Made by a program: the position numbers and the translations under genes
Shown here: piece by piece, positions 1-8,642 of the stretch
How the letters are laid out: each line of letters starts with the position of its first letter
How positions within the stretch are numbered: position 1 is the stretch's first letter
From: Treponema sp.
GTDB lineage: Bacteria > Spirochaetota > Spirochaetia > Treponematales > Breznakiellaceae
Assembly: GCA_031258305.1 (NCBI GenBank)
Contig: JAIRNA010000105.1
Span: 1 to 38,723, forward strand
Reading direction: 5' to 3'
DNA length: 38,723 nt
Notes under the pieces: model-generated
What the model was told of the DNA's origin: nothing
What the model saw: only the letters and a program-made list of their open reading frames with translations
Databases searched by the model: none

Positions 1-442
1 AGAACGTAATAAGGAATCCCATGACCCCGCCTGAGAATATTTCTCCGTAGGGGGTGCGTGAAATGGGCGCGGGGCCGAAGGTGTAAAAAACGCCAACGCC
101 GAAACAAATCATACCAGCAACCAGCACCGCGACGCCGTGCAGAAATGTCAGATACAGGCCAATGGCCGCGGAAACAGAAACGAAGAGAGCGATGATGGAC
201 AGGGAAACGACGTCTGAAAAATGGACGCGGGTTTTCGCGGCCCGGGCGTCGATATAATTGTTGATCGCCGTGACGGCCATGTCAAATAAAAGCATGGCGA
301 TAAAAAAAACCGCCGTGCTTTTGCCGTTGATTTTTTTGTGCACGTACAGCGCGTAGAATACCCCGGTAAAAAACGGCGTAATGCTTGCTATTTTTGTCTG
401 AATTTCGACAAAATGAAAAAAGCGGTACACCACGTCTTTCAA
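1..442 (-). CDS. UbiA/MenA-family prenyltransferase (3' part outside window)
   Basis: The reading frame is open from a TTG at 442 to the window edge (147 codons), so the C-terminal part is missing. A purine-rich GGAGAG lies 6 nt upstream of the TTG; the upstream ATG is in another frame and soon stops. The translation is hydrophobic with several membrane segments. Near residues 50-65 it has an NNYIDAR segment that resembles the Asp-rich prenyl-diphosphate-binding motif of UbiA enzymes, and near 128-140 a TPYGEIFSGG segment similar to MenA-type loops. Family members transfer a polyprenyl chain to an aromatic acceptor in the membrane, in quinone biosynthesis for MenA. The acceptor cannot be told from the fragment. 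Assignment to the superfamily is fairly good; MenA itself is a guess. Confidence 0.68.
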   Translation of the reverse strand, partial: MKDVVYRFFHFVEIQTKIASITPFFTGVFYALYVHKKINGKSTAVFFIAMLLFDMAVTAINNYIDARAAKTRVHFSDVVSLSIIALFVSVSAAIGLYLTFLHGVAVLVAGMICFGVGVFYTFGPAPISRTPYGEIFSGGVMGFLITF

Positions 443-673
443 TCTTTTCTCTCCGTTTTCATTCTTTTATATTAAGTTATATATCACCTGACAATTTTAG
501 TCAAGAGGTGTTTTTGACAAATTCCTTTCTCTCACGTCCAATGGGAATGACAAAAATAAACCGCCATGGACCATTATGCCCTTTGCCCAGATGCTGTCCC
601 TCCCCGCAGCAGGCGCTTCACGGGCGTCCCTAATGGGCATTTCGGGTGTTTTTCCTCGTTTCTCCACTCCCCC
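443..673. other. Intergenic stretch without recognisable gene
   Basis: The divergent gap between the prenyltransferase and the hybrid kinase is about 310 bases in total. Short open frames here have no ribosome binding site and no protein-like composition. I see no RNA gene; the right end holds the promoter and palindrome listed separately. Confidence 0.5.
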
Positions 674-702
674 TTCCCATTCTTGACAAGAATGTATATA
701 CT
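674..702 (+). promoter_or_regulatory. Candidate promoter of the hydrogenase-kinase cluster with an embedded palindrome
   Basis: A possible -35 TTCCCA (674-679), 17-bp spacer and -10 TATACT (697-702) would start transcription near 709, some 45 nt before the kinase ATG. The spacer holds a perfect inverted repeat at 678-694, CATTCTT-GAC-AAGAATG (7-bp arms, 3-bp centre), positioned like a repressor operator. The -35 is a poor match, and an alternative TTGACA at 683 lies inside the palindrome but has no good -10. Confidence 0.42.
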
Positions 703-753
703 ATTTTTAACTTACAATATTCTGAACCGAAATTTCCAAAAAGAGGATTATTT

Positions 754-3714
754 ATGAAAATAGGCAGAAAACTCTTTTCAATGATTATGGGCTTGAATCT
801 GGCTGGATTCACCATGCTGTTAGGAACGATTGTAAACTCGACGTATAGAGAGATAAACAGGCTCATCAATAACGAAATCAGCAATCTGGCCTCTGAAAAC
901 GCTCTGTTCATCAAGACGTGGTTGGAAAGCCACCTTGTCGGAGCGCGGTCTCTCAGTCAAATTATGGAACGGTATGAAGAGATAGATCCGCTTGAACGGC
1001 GGTCGTGGGTCAACCTCATGATCAAGGCTATGGTTGAAGATAATCCTGAAGTCATAGGCGCATGTACGGTCTGGGAACCGAATGCCCTTGATGGACTTGA
1101 CGCGCAGTCCGCCGGCGCTCCCGGCAGCAACGATGCCGGTCGATTTGTTCCCTACTGGTCAAAGACAAAAGCGGGAGTACAGGTGGAACCTCTTGTGGGG
1201 TATGATGTCCCCGGCGAGGGTGAGTATTACCTTATCCCGAAACAAACCGGCAATGAGGCTTTGACAGGGCCCTATTTCTATCCTGTTGACGGAGTGAATA
1301 TGTTTATGGCAACGGTTACCGCTCCTATTAAAAACAAAGGGCGTTTTGTAGGAATCGTAACGAGAGACATAGAGATGAGTATTATACAGCGACAGCTTGG
1401 GCGTATAAAGCCGTACGAAGGCGCAGTGGCCGCGCTGTATAACAGCAATGGTTTGATAGTAGGGCATTTTGACGCCGCGCGTGTCGGCAAGGCTATGATG
1501 GAAACCGAACAAGACATTGCCGGGTCCCATTTGGCGGAACTTGTCCAAGCTATACAGAAAGGAGAGCGTCTCAGTTTTATCCAGTATATTTCCCAATTTA
1601 AAAAAGACATGCAATTTATCTGTGTTCCTTTTATTGTAGGCAATTCCACTACCCCTTGGACCCTTATGATAGGTATTTCCCGCGATAGTGTCACCGAGCC
1701 GCTCTACCGTATACTGAGATTCTCCATCGCCATCGCTGTCATTACCCTCTTGGTTGTATCCGTCGCGGTGCTTATAGTCTCTCGCTCAATCAGTAAGCCG
1801 CTTACGTCGATGATGCATGTTTTCAATAATTTCAGTATTCTGGATCTCAAACAATTCAATCGCGGCTATTTTTTGCGCTCTCTTCCGCGCAATATTTTAC
1901 ACCGTCGAGACGAAATCAGTTCATTGACCGAATCGTTCCTTTCTATGTCCGAGTCGATCAAGATGGTTATTGACAATGTAGAGCTTGTTACATGGGCTAT
2001 CAGGCGGGGATTACTCTGGCAGCGAGTGGAAACCACAGGTCTTCAAGGTAACTACCTCCGCATTGCGACCGGTATGAACACAGTGCTCGACCTCATCTGC
2101 TCCCAGCTTGAATTGATACCAGACGCATTCGCATTTTTCGGCAAAAACCATGAACTGTGCTACCATAACCGCGCCATGCGGGATTTTTTGGAACGCCATC
2201 ATCTGAATCCTCAAGACAAGACACTTTTGGCGTATATTCTTTCTTCGGGGAAGGAGCATGAACCGCTACCGGCGGAAGCGGCGCAACTTTTCTCACCGCG
2301 AGTTTCGGCGGACTCGCCATTTTACGTTGCGGACATAACACTCCCGGGGGAAGCGGCATCCGAGGATACGACTCGCAATTATTCTCTCAAACTGGTGAAT
2401 ACCGACCATGCGGAAGACAGAAAAATAGACGCGGCAGTCTGTGTTATGATGGTTATGAGTGATGTTACGATCTTGACCAAAGCGAAGCATGAGGCGGAAG
2501 CCGCGAATCAGGCGAAAAGCGATTTCCTCTCCCGCATGAGCCATGAGATACGCACCCCGCTTAACGCCATTACCGGCATGAACCGAATCGCTATGAGCGC
2601 CACGGATCTAAAAAAGATACGCAACTGCCTTCAAGAAGTCGAGAATTCTTCAGGGCATCTGCTTGGAGTGGTTAACGATATTCTGGATTTCAGCAAGATT
2701 GAAGCCGGTAAACTCTCCATTGAGCCGGAAGAATTCTCACTAACCACGAACTTGGACTTCGTGCTGTCTATGATGCAAGGTAGAGCCCGTGAACGGAACA
2801 TAGCGATACATTTTTCTATCGGATATCTGGAACATGATGCGCTCTTTACCGATTCTCTGCGCCTCAATCAGGTTCTGATAAATCTCCTCTCCAACGCGCT
2901 CAAGTTTTCCGCCGTCGGCGGCGCTGTCGAGTCGCGGGTCTGGGAAGACCATCACGAAAATGGAGTAAGCGCCTATTGTTTCGAGGTGATTGACCACGGC
3001 ATCGGCATGAATGAACAGCAAGCCGCTAAAATTTTCCGTCCCTTTGAGCAGAGCGACGGGGGCATCACCCGCGCTTACGGCGGAACCGGTTTGGGACTCA
3101 TTATTTCCAAAAGCCTCGTTGAGATGATGGGCGGGCAGATGGGTTTCCGCAGTCAGGCGGGTCAAGGAAGCGTCTTTTGGTTTACCATTGTTTGCCCGGC
3201 GCGAAGTCGTATTACCGAAACCAAAAATTCGGCATCCGCCGAGGGGGATGCCGCGGCGGAAACAACAACCGCCGTCTTTGATTTTTCCGGTAAGCGTTGC
3301 CTCGTTGTGGACGATCTGGAGATAAACCGCGTGATAATCATGGAGATTCTGGCTGAAACAGGGCTTATCATGGACCAGGCGTGCAACGGGGAGGAAGCTC
3401 TTGAGCTTTTCAAGAAATCGCCGGAAGGTTACTACGACCTGATCCTTATGGATATGCAGATGCCGTTCATGGACGGCTGTTCCGCCACCCGCGCCATTCG
3501 CGCCCTTGACCGCCCGGACGCAGGGCGTATTTCCATTATCGCTATGACCGCCAATGTCATGCAAGAAGACATCCGCAAAGCAATAGAGTCCGGTATGAAC
3601 GCCCATCTGGGCAAGCCCATAGATGTTGACGCTCTCTACAAAATATTGTGTTCGACTTTGGCGGAAAACAGAGAAAATCGAGAGATACTATCAAAAGTAG
3701 CTACATCCGCGTGA
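754..3714 (+). CDS. Cache-domain hybrid sensor histidine kinase/response regulator
   Basis: This is a membrane-bound sensor kinase of 986 aa. I chose the ATG at 754 because AAGAGG lies 7 nt upstream; the longer frame from 646 has no such site. Layout: membrane segment about 7-28, extracytoplasmic Cache-like sensing region about 30-315, second membrane segment 323-343, HAMP-like linker, a PAS-like region about 440-560, HisKA with the H-box [11 protein letters not shown] (phosphorylated His597), HATPase with [11 protein letters not shown] and GGTGLGL motifs, and a C-terminal receiver about 848-965 with acceptor Asp900 in LILMDMQMP and the conserved Lys in LGKPID. It is followed 57 nt downstream by the hydrogenase-kinase gene. 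No DNA-binding output domain is present, so phosphate probably passes to another protein. The Cache ligand cannot be predicted. Confidence 0.9.
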   Translation: MKIGRKLFSMIMGLNLAGFTMLLGTIVNSTYREINRLINNEISNLASENALFIKTWLESHLVGARSLSQIMERYEEIDPLERRSWVNLMIKAMVEDNPEVIGACTVWEPNALDGLDAQSAGAPGSNDAGRFVPYWSKTKAGVQVEPLVGYDVPGEGEYYLIPKQTGNEALTGPYFYPVDGVNMFMATVTAPIKNKGRFVGIVTRDIEMSIIQRQLGRIKPYEGAVAALYNSNGLIVGHFDAARVGKAMMETEQDIAGSHLAELVQAIQKGERLSFIQYISQFKKDMQFICVPFIVGNSTTPWTLMIGISRDSVTEPLYRILRFSIAIAVITLLVVSVAVLIVSRSISKPLTSMMHVFNNFSILDLKQFNRGYFLRSLPRNILHRRDEISSLTESFLSMSESIKMVIDNVELVTWAIRRGLLWQRVETTGLQGNYLRIATGMNTVLDLICSQLELIPDAFAFFGKNHELCYHNRAMRDFLERHHLNPQDKTLLAYILSSGKEHEPLPAEAAQLFSPRVSADSPFYVADITLPGEAASEDTTRNYSLKLVNTDHAEDRKIDAAVCVMMVMSDVTILTKAKHEAEAANQAKSDFLSRMSHEIRTPLNAITGMNRIAMSATDLKKIRNCLQEVENSSGHLLGVVNDILDFSKIEAGKLSIEPEEFSLTTNLDFVLSMMQGRARERNIAIHFSIGYLEHDALFTDSLRLNQVLINLLSNALKFSAVGGAVESRVWEDHHENGVSAYCFEVIDHGIGMNEQQAAKIFRPFEQSDGGITRAYGGTGLGLIISKSLVEMMGGQMGFRSQAGQGSVFWFTIVCPARSRITETKNSASAEGDAAAETTTAVFDFSGKRCLVVDDLEINRVIIMEILAETGLIMDQACNGEEALELFKKSPEGYYDLILMDMQMPFMDGCSATRAIRALDRPDAGRISIIAMTANVMQEDIRKAIESGMNAHLGKPIDVDALYKILCSTLAENRENREILSKVATSA

Positions 3715-3723
3715 TGAATACCC

Positions 3724-3752
3724 TTGATAGATATTTAATTATCGTATATATT
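3724..3752 (+). promoter_or_regulatory. Candidate internal promoter of the hydrogenase-kinase gene
   Basis: TTGATA (3724-3729), a 17-bp spacer and TATATT (3747-3752) lie between the two kinase genes. The predicted start near 3759 is 13 nt before the ATG at 3772, which has AGAAGG upstream. The second and third genes could therefore be transcribed apart from the first. Confidence 0.45.
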
Positions 3753-3771
3753 TTATGAGAAGAAGGTATAT

Positions 3772-6456
3772 ATGGAAGGAACAGCATTACATTCGGTTAT
3801 AGGCATCTTGGAAGATAGATGTGTGAATTGCCACCGATGCATAATGGTTTGCCCTGTGAAGATGTGTAATGACGGATCAGGCGGGATTATTTCTAAACGA
3901 AGCGACCTGTGCATAGGCTGTGGAGAATGTATCTATGCCTGTCCCCATGGTGCGCGTATCGGAATTGATGATTTCGACATTTTCTTAGAAAACGTTAAGA
4001 AAGAGTCTGTTGTCGTTGTCGTATCCTCGTCTGTAATCTCAGTTTTGGGAGAAAATTATCTTAAGCTGAACGGTTTTTTGAAGTCGCTCGGTGTGCAAGC
4101 CGTTTTCGATGAGAGTTTCGGTGCGGAACTTGCCGTCAAGTCGTATGCAGACTATATATCCAGAGTTTCGCCGGAAACGGTTATTGCCCAGTCCTGTCCC
4201 ACGATGGTTTCCTACATTGAAATCTATAGACCGGAACTTATTCCCTACCTTGCGCCGATTGATAGTCCCATAGGGCATAGTATTAAGATGATTAGGCGGT
4301 ACTATCCGCAATACGCGGACTGTAAGATGGCCGTGATAAGTCCCTGCTATTCGGAAAAACAGGAATTGAACGAGACCGGTACCGGGGATTACAATGTTAC
4401 ATTTAAATCGCTTCTCCATTTTTTCAAAACGCAAAAGATAGATATCGCCGACTTCGATACGGTGGATTATGATGGACCGTCGTTTCAAGATGCGGTTCTC
4501 TTTCCCATACACGGAAGACTCATGCAGTCCATCAGTCGCTATAATTCGGACATTCCCAATCATACACGAACAATAGAAGGTGAAATAGTCTACAAATACC
4601 TCGCACGTTTTTCAGAATCCGCTAAGAAAGGATGGGCGCCATTCTTGGTGGACTGCCAAAACTGTACGATGGGCTGTAACGGAGGTCCCGGTTCTGGGAA
4701 CCGGGGAAAGCAGTTTGACGAAATAGAATACCCTGTGGAAAGACGGCGGATTGAGGCGCAGAAACGCTGCGAGAGCATCGGCGCTGAAAACAGGAAAGAA
4801 ATCGACCGCGTTTTGTCACGATATTGGGAGAAGGATCTCTACACGAGAACATATACGGACCGTTCCGAAATCTTTAAAAAACAGGTAGTATTTCCTTCTC
4901 AAGAACAAATACGTAAGACGTTTGTTAATATGCATAAGACCGAGCCGCGCCACTTTCTCAACTGCGGGGCATGCGGGTACCGTAGTTGTGAGCAGATGTC
5001 CGTGGCCATCATAAATGGGCTTAATAGACCGGAGAACTGCCGATATTTCGTTGAAGTTGAAACTCTCCAGCAGTCTCTTAAGGCTCTGCAAAGTGAACGC
5101 GATGAAATAGCGGCAATGAAAGACAACCTCAAAGTCGGCATATTCCTTATGAACAAGGATTACGTCATTCAGGACCACTATTCCCGTATCCTTGAAAAGG
5201 TGCTTGCTGCAACCGAATTACAGGGACAGAAATTCACCGATTTGCTGGAAGATACTCTCTCGAAACAGGAAATCAAAATCCTCTCCCATTACTTCGATCG
5301 TATCATAAACCGTACCTTGAATCAGGAAATGATAAATAACATGAACATCCTCAAGGAAATCAAGTATCACAGTGTCGAACAGCCGGTAAGGAAGATTTTG
5401 TCCTGCGATTTTGCGCCGATTGACAGAGCTAACGGTGAAGTGTTCATCCTCGCTACCATAGAAGACATCACTGTGGAAACGAACCTCAAGAAGAAGCTCC
5501 GCGCCGAAGAAAGAAAACGGCAGGAAGAGATGGTGTCATTTTTCGAAGTATTGCACTTGGCGCAGAACGTTTTCGGGGACTTTATCGAAGGCGCCGAATA
5601 TTACTTTTACCAAATTATGGGGATTCTCAAAGATGAAAGCGTCCCGTCTGGAGAGGCTGTCCAGTCCATATACGAGATGATCCATTCCATAAAGCTCGAT
5701 GCACTTGCACTGGGGCTCCACGAATTTGGTACGAATTTGGACGATATGGAAGATCTTCTGAAGCAGATACAGTCATCGAAAAGTATTTCATTCTTAGATT
5801 TGTTGGAAGTCGCCCTCGAACTTGAAAATATCCTCAAGACACGGGACAAACTGGTGAATAATGTTGAAACTGTGTTTGTCCGCAAATCTGATAATAAAAT
5901 AAACCATGACGAGTATGTGCTTGTTGAATTCTTGCGAAGAACATGCAGCAACGCGATTATGGAGTACAACAAGAAAGCACAATTGCAAGACGTATTCATA
6001 GATGTTGATGTCTTGCAATACGCGCCGCGCCGTATTTTGAAAGAATCCCTTGTCCAACTTGTAGTCAATGCAGTAGCGCATGGCATCGAGTCTCCCCGCG
6101 AAAGGATCGCAAAAGGAAAATCGGAACTAGGTATCATAAAACTTTCAATTAAGCAGACCCCGGATCGCATTCGTGTCCGGTTGAGCGATGATGGGAACGG
6201 CATTGATTTTGAAAAAGTGAGAAAAACTGCGATGAGAAAACAAATCATAAATGCACACACGTATGACAAACAGACGCTCATTCAAGCCATGTTTTCTCCG
6301 AATTTCAGCACCAAAGATGAAGATTTTAACCGCGATGGCAACGGCTTAAACCGCGTTTACAACAAGATACACGCCATAGGCGGTTCTATAACCGTGCAGA
6401 GTCAAGAAGGTAGGGGCACGGCTTTCATCATAGATATACCTAAAAGTAAAGGTTAA
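3772..6456 (+). CDS. Sensory [FeFe]-hydrogenase domain fused to PAS and CheA-like kinase
   Basis: Domains of this 894-aa protein in order: two [4Fe-4S] ferredoxin motifs (Cys17/20/23/27 and Cys47/50/53/57), an iron-only hydrogenase domain, a further four-Cys Fe-S motif (Cys398, 401, 406, 423), a PAS region about 445-560, an Hpt-like helix with His638 in MIHSIK, and a CheA-type ATPase (N-box Asn766 in NAVAHGIESP; DDGNG at 806-810; DGNGLNRV near the end). All four H-cluster cysteines are present: Cys142 (QSCP), Cys192 (SPCYSEKQE), Cys298 and Cys302 (CTMGC). The proton-relay Cys that precedes the first ligand in catalytic enzymes is Ser141. This is expected of group C sensory hydrogenases, which are thought to detect H2 rather than turn it over quickly. 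A receiver domain is encoded just upstream and CheX just downstream, which suggests one phosphorelay. The protein has no membrane segment and is probably cytoplasmic. Confidence 0.9.
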   Translation: MEGTALHSVIGILEDRCVNCHRCIMVCPVKMCNDGSGGIISKRSDLCIGCGECIYACPHGARIGIDDFDIFLENVKKESVVVVVSSSVISVLGENYLKLNGFLKSLGVQAVFDESFGAELAVKSYADYISRVSPETVIAQSCPTMVSYIEIYRPELIPYLAPIDSPIGHSIKMIRRYYPQYADCKMAVISPCYSEKQELNETGTGDYNVTFKSLLHFFKTQKIDIADFDTVDYDGPSFQDAVLFPIHGRLMQSISRYNSDIPNHTRTIEGEIVYKYLARFSESAKKGWAPFLVDCQNCTMGCNGGPGSGNRGKQFDEIEYPVERRRIEAQKRCESIGAENRKEIDRVLSRYWEKDLYTRTYTDRSEIFKKQVVFPSQEQIRKTFVNMHKTEPRHFLNCGACGYRSCEQMSVAIINGLNRPENCRYFVEVETLQQSLKALQSERDEIAAMKDNLKVGIFLMNKDYVIQDHYSRILEKVLAATELQGQKFTDLLEDTLSKQEIKILSHYFDRIINRTLNQEMINNMNILKEIKYHSVEQPVRKILSCDFAPIDRANGEVFILATIEDITVETNLKKKLRAEERKRQEEMVSFFEVLHLAQNVFGDFIEGAEYYFYQIMGILKDESVPSGEAVQSIYEMIHSIKLDALALGLHEFGTNLDDMEDLLKQIQSSKSISFLDLLEVALELENILKTRDKLVNNVETVFVRKSDNKINHDEYVLVEFLRRTCSNAIMEYNKKAQLQDVFIDVDVLQYAPRRILKESLVQLVVNAVAHGIESPRERIAKGKSELGIIKLSIKQTPDRIRVRLSDDGNGIDFEKVRKTAMRKQIINAHTYDKQTLIQAMFSPNFSTKDEDFNRDGNGLNRVYNKIHAIGGSITVQSQEGRGTAFIIDIPKSKG

Positions 6457-6468
6457 AAGGAATCGATA

Positions 6469-6933
6469 ATGGTTAAAGAAAACGTTTATCCGTTTATCGT
6501 GGAATTCGAGTCCGCAGTTCTGAATATCAGCGGGTGGAAACTCACGGCCGGGCGTCCTTATGTTACGGAGATAGGGGCGTTGGATCAAGGAGATGTTACC
6601 TCAATCGTAGAGATTTCGGGTGACATTCAGGGAGCGGTTGCCATTTCCATAAATGAAGGATCGGCTATCGAGTTCGCGGATATAGTTACGGGAACAACCC
6701 ATGACCGCATGGACAATGAAGTCGAAGAAGTCATCGCAGAACTCGTGAACATCTTCGCAGGACAAGCCAAGAAACACTTCGAAAAAGTTGCGGCAGTGAG
6801 CATATCGCTCCCCATTTCTATGCACAACAGGGAGTTTTCAAGACCTTTGTCGGATAACAACCTACGCTATATCTGTATCCCTTACCAATTTAACGGAGAG
6901 TCGAAATTCGTGCTGTCTATCGCTATAAAATAG
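6469..6933 (+). CDS. cheX: CheX-like CheY-P phosphatase
   Basis: This 154-aa protein is the usual length for the CheC/CheX/FliY phosphatase family. The diagnostic E-x2-N pair is at Glu91 and Asn94 within AELVNIFAGQAKK, the helix that inserts into a phosphorylated receiver and directs water onto the acyl phosphate. Only one such helix is present, as in CheX; CheC usually has two. The gene starts 12 nt after the hydrogenase-kinase stop with AAAGGAA upstream, so it is almost certainly co-transcribed. The likely substrate is either CheY or, given the neighbours, the receiver of the hybrid kinase or the partner of the CheA-like kinase. The family call is good; the partner is inferred. Confidence 0.82.
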   Translation: MVKENVYPFIVEFESAVLNISGWKLTAGRPYVTEIGALDQGDVTSIVEISGDIQGAVAISINEGSAIEFADIVTGTTHDRMDNEVEEVIAELVNIFAGQAKKHFEKVAAVSISLPISMHNREFSRPLSDNNLRYICIPYQFNGESKFVLSIAIK

Positions 6934-7011
6934 ACGTAGGAAATTGGGTTGTGATACAAAAAGTATGGCGCTCTAAGGTTCACCCGCAAAGACAGCGTTG
7001 TAATAAAAGAA

Positions 7012-8331
7012 TCAAATCTCGAACTGGTTCTGGTACACGACCTGCGTTGTTTCCACATTGATAGCCTTCACGACGAGACGGCGCAGATTGCCGAAGCCGT
7101 TTATGGAGAAAAGAACGATGATGTCTACGCCGAGCTCATTACCAATGGATACGACCGAGTCATCGTCTACCGCGCCGGATGCTTGAAACTGTTTTTCTGT
7201 GGCTATGACTGTGTTATTTTGGCGATCGACAATGACCATCCTGCCGACAAGAGATGCCGCGACACCGTTAAGCACATACTCAAGCAGGGATTCCCCGGCC
7301 GAAATGCCCATTAGAGAGAGTTTCGCACCCGAAGGGAGGTTCTCGGCGATATCGTTCGATACATTCTTGATGATTTTTGCGGCGCTACCGTTTGTATCCG
7401 AGTACTTCTCCGCCAATTCCCGTGTTTCCGCAAGGGTATTCTGCATACGGACTAGTTCGGAGGCGGCTTTAGGATTGCCTGTTTCATTTTCAAGAGCGGA
7501 CATAAGAGCGATAGCCAGATTGAGGTCGCCGACGACTTCGGTTATAATAGCCGCGTTGTAACCTGATGCGAAACTGCCGGTATCTTTATGGATTTCGGCG
7601 AAAATTTTTAGGGCGGCTCGGTAACTTCCCTCTTTTAGGAAGGCTTTAGCCTCTTTTACGCGGGCTTTTACCTCTCGATTCTTTGTGGTTTCCTCCGCGA
7701 GAATCCGCCTTTCTATTACCCTGTAAGGCGCAACATCGCGGGCTAAAAGCTTGAGAGAGCTGTCTATGGCATTTTGAACGAGGGTAAACGCGGGGAGAAG
7801 CTTTGAAACAGATTCGTCGTTATGGTCGGATGCTGAAGCGGACTTGTTTACCTGACTGACGATACTGCCGTCACGGGCGCGTTCCAATCGATAACTGAAG
7901 TAGAGTTGTACCTCGCGGTCGTAAACAAGTACCGAGTATTCTTCATTCTTTTTGGTATTGCTGTTGTACCTGTGCCGTATCTCCGAATGAGAATCGTTTA
8001 TCACGATGAGGGAAACGATGTTACCCCTAAAAAGCCCATCTACGCTGTCCGAAATATTCTGTCCCGCATATCGCAGTCTCGAAATCTCGTCCGGGGACAC
8101 GAGTACGAATCTACCAGTACTAGCGATAATTTCGCTCACTCTACTGTAGAGAGCTTGAGCCGTTTGCTTTTGAAGCGTGGAATTATCGCTTACGTCAAAA
8201 GGCATAACTGCGAGCCGTTGAATGAAACTCGTGTCCATATGGGGAAGTTTGGTCGCTTCCACCGAAATCGACGTGGCGCATGAAACAAGTAACACACCTG
8301 CTGATACTAATAAAGTAAGATCTCTTTTCAT
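7012..8331 (-). CDS. Lipoprotein with CsgG/LpoB-like domains
   Basis: This is a 439-aa protein with a lipoprotein signal: a short basic start, a hydrophobic core and LLVSC, giving lipidated Cys18. AGAGGAG precedes the ATG. Residues about 35-120 (RLAVMPFDVSDN and following) and the C-terminal third (a segment around VDRQNN, then LGVDIIVLF) resemble the nucleotide-fold-like domain shared by CsgG and LpoB-type envelope lipoproteins. The middle, about 210-310, is helical and TPR-like. Family members act at the outer membrane or periplasm in secretion or in activating peptidoglycan synthases, but no specific role can be named here. The gene converges with cheX and diverges from mutS. Confidence 0.65.
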   Translation of the reverse strand: MKRDLTLLVSAGVLLVSCATSISVEATKLPHMDTSFIQRLAVMPFDVSDNSTLQKQTAQALYSRVSEIIASTGRFVLVSPDEISRLRYAGQNISDSVDGLFRGNIVSLIVINDSHSEIRHRYNSNTKKNEEYSVLVYDREVQLYFSYRLERARDGSIVSQVNKSASASDHNDESVSKLLPAFTLVQNAIDSSLKLLARDVAPYRVIERRILAEETTKNREVKARVKEAKAFLKEGSYRAALKIFAEIHKDTGSFASGYNAAIITEVVGDLNLAIALMSALENETGNPKAASELVRMQNTLAETRELAEKYSDTNGSAAKIIKNVSNDIAENLPSGAKLSLMGISAGESLLEYVLNGVAASLVGRMVIVDRQNNTVIATEKQFQASGAVDDDSVVSIGNELGVDIIVLFSINGFGNLRRLVVKAINVETTQVVYQNQFEI

Positions 8332-8403
8332 ACACTCCTCTTTAATATTTGTATGCTGATTCGTATAGGGAATTTAATACAAACTATAGCGTATTATAAC
8401 TTT

Positions 8404-8433
8404 ATTCTACTATATAATGAGGTATTAAGTCAA
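8404..8433 (-). promoter_or_regulatory. Candidate promoter of the CsgG/LpoB-like lipoprotein
   Basis: On the minus strand TTGACT (8433-8428), an 18-bp spacer and TAGAAT (8409-8404) form a near-consensus promoter with a leader of about 65 nt to the ATG at 8331. Confidence 0.5.
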
Positions 8434-8605
8434 GGAGAAACACGGGTTCAGGCGTTTGTCTACTACACTTTGCCGACTTGAAACCGAACCGTTTAGATTG
8501 AAGAAAAGATTAGTCCACAAACAATTGACGTTATTTTTATATGAAGAAAGGTCTCTCGTGGAATTTTTCACAGAGACGCTGAAACGAGAGATTAGAATCA
8601 CCCGC

Positions 8606-8634
8606 TTGCATTTTCTCATAATTTTTATTACCAT
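8606..8634 (+). promoter_or_regulatory. Candidate mutS promoter giving a leaderless transcript
   Basis: TTGCAT (8606-8611), 17-bp spacer, TACCAT (8629-8634). The predicted start near 8641 is 2 nt before the mutS ATG, which has no Shine-Dalgarno sequence. The -10 is only a moderate match; CATAAT at 8617-8622 is an alternative. Confidence 0.38.
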
Positions 8635-8642
8635 TCTAAAAA

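Larger units (their letters stand above)
8332..8642. other. Divergent intergenic region with two candidate promoters
   Basis: This AT-rich spacer of about 310 bp separates the lipoprotein gene from mutS. It holds a promoter facing each gene (listed separately). A 65-codon TTG frame (8456-8653) overlaps the mutS start but has its only AAGGAG 18 nt away and no recognisable similarity, so I do not call it. Confidence 0.5.

Noticed and set aside
646-753. Longer start for the hybrid kinase at 646
   Set aside because: The added 36 residues cross the predicted promoter and have no ribosome binding site, whereas the ATG at 754 has AAGAGG at good distance and begins the membrane segment.
2740-3606. 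288-codon minus-strand frame
   Set aside because: It is antisense to the HATPase and receiver part of the hybrid kinase, whose motifs are unambiguous.
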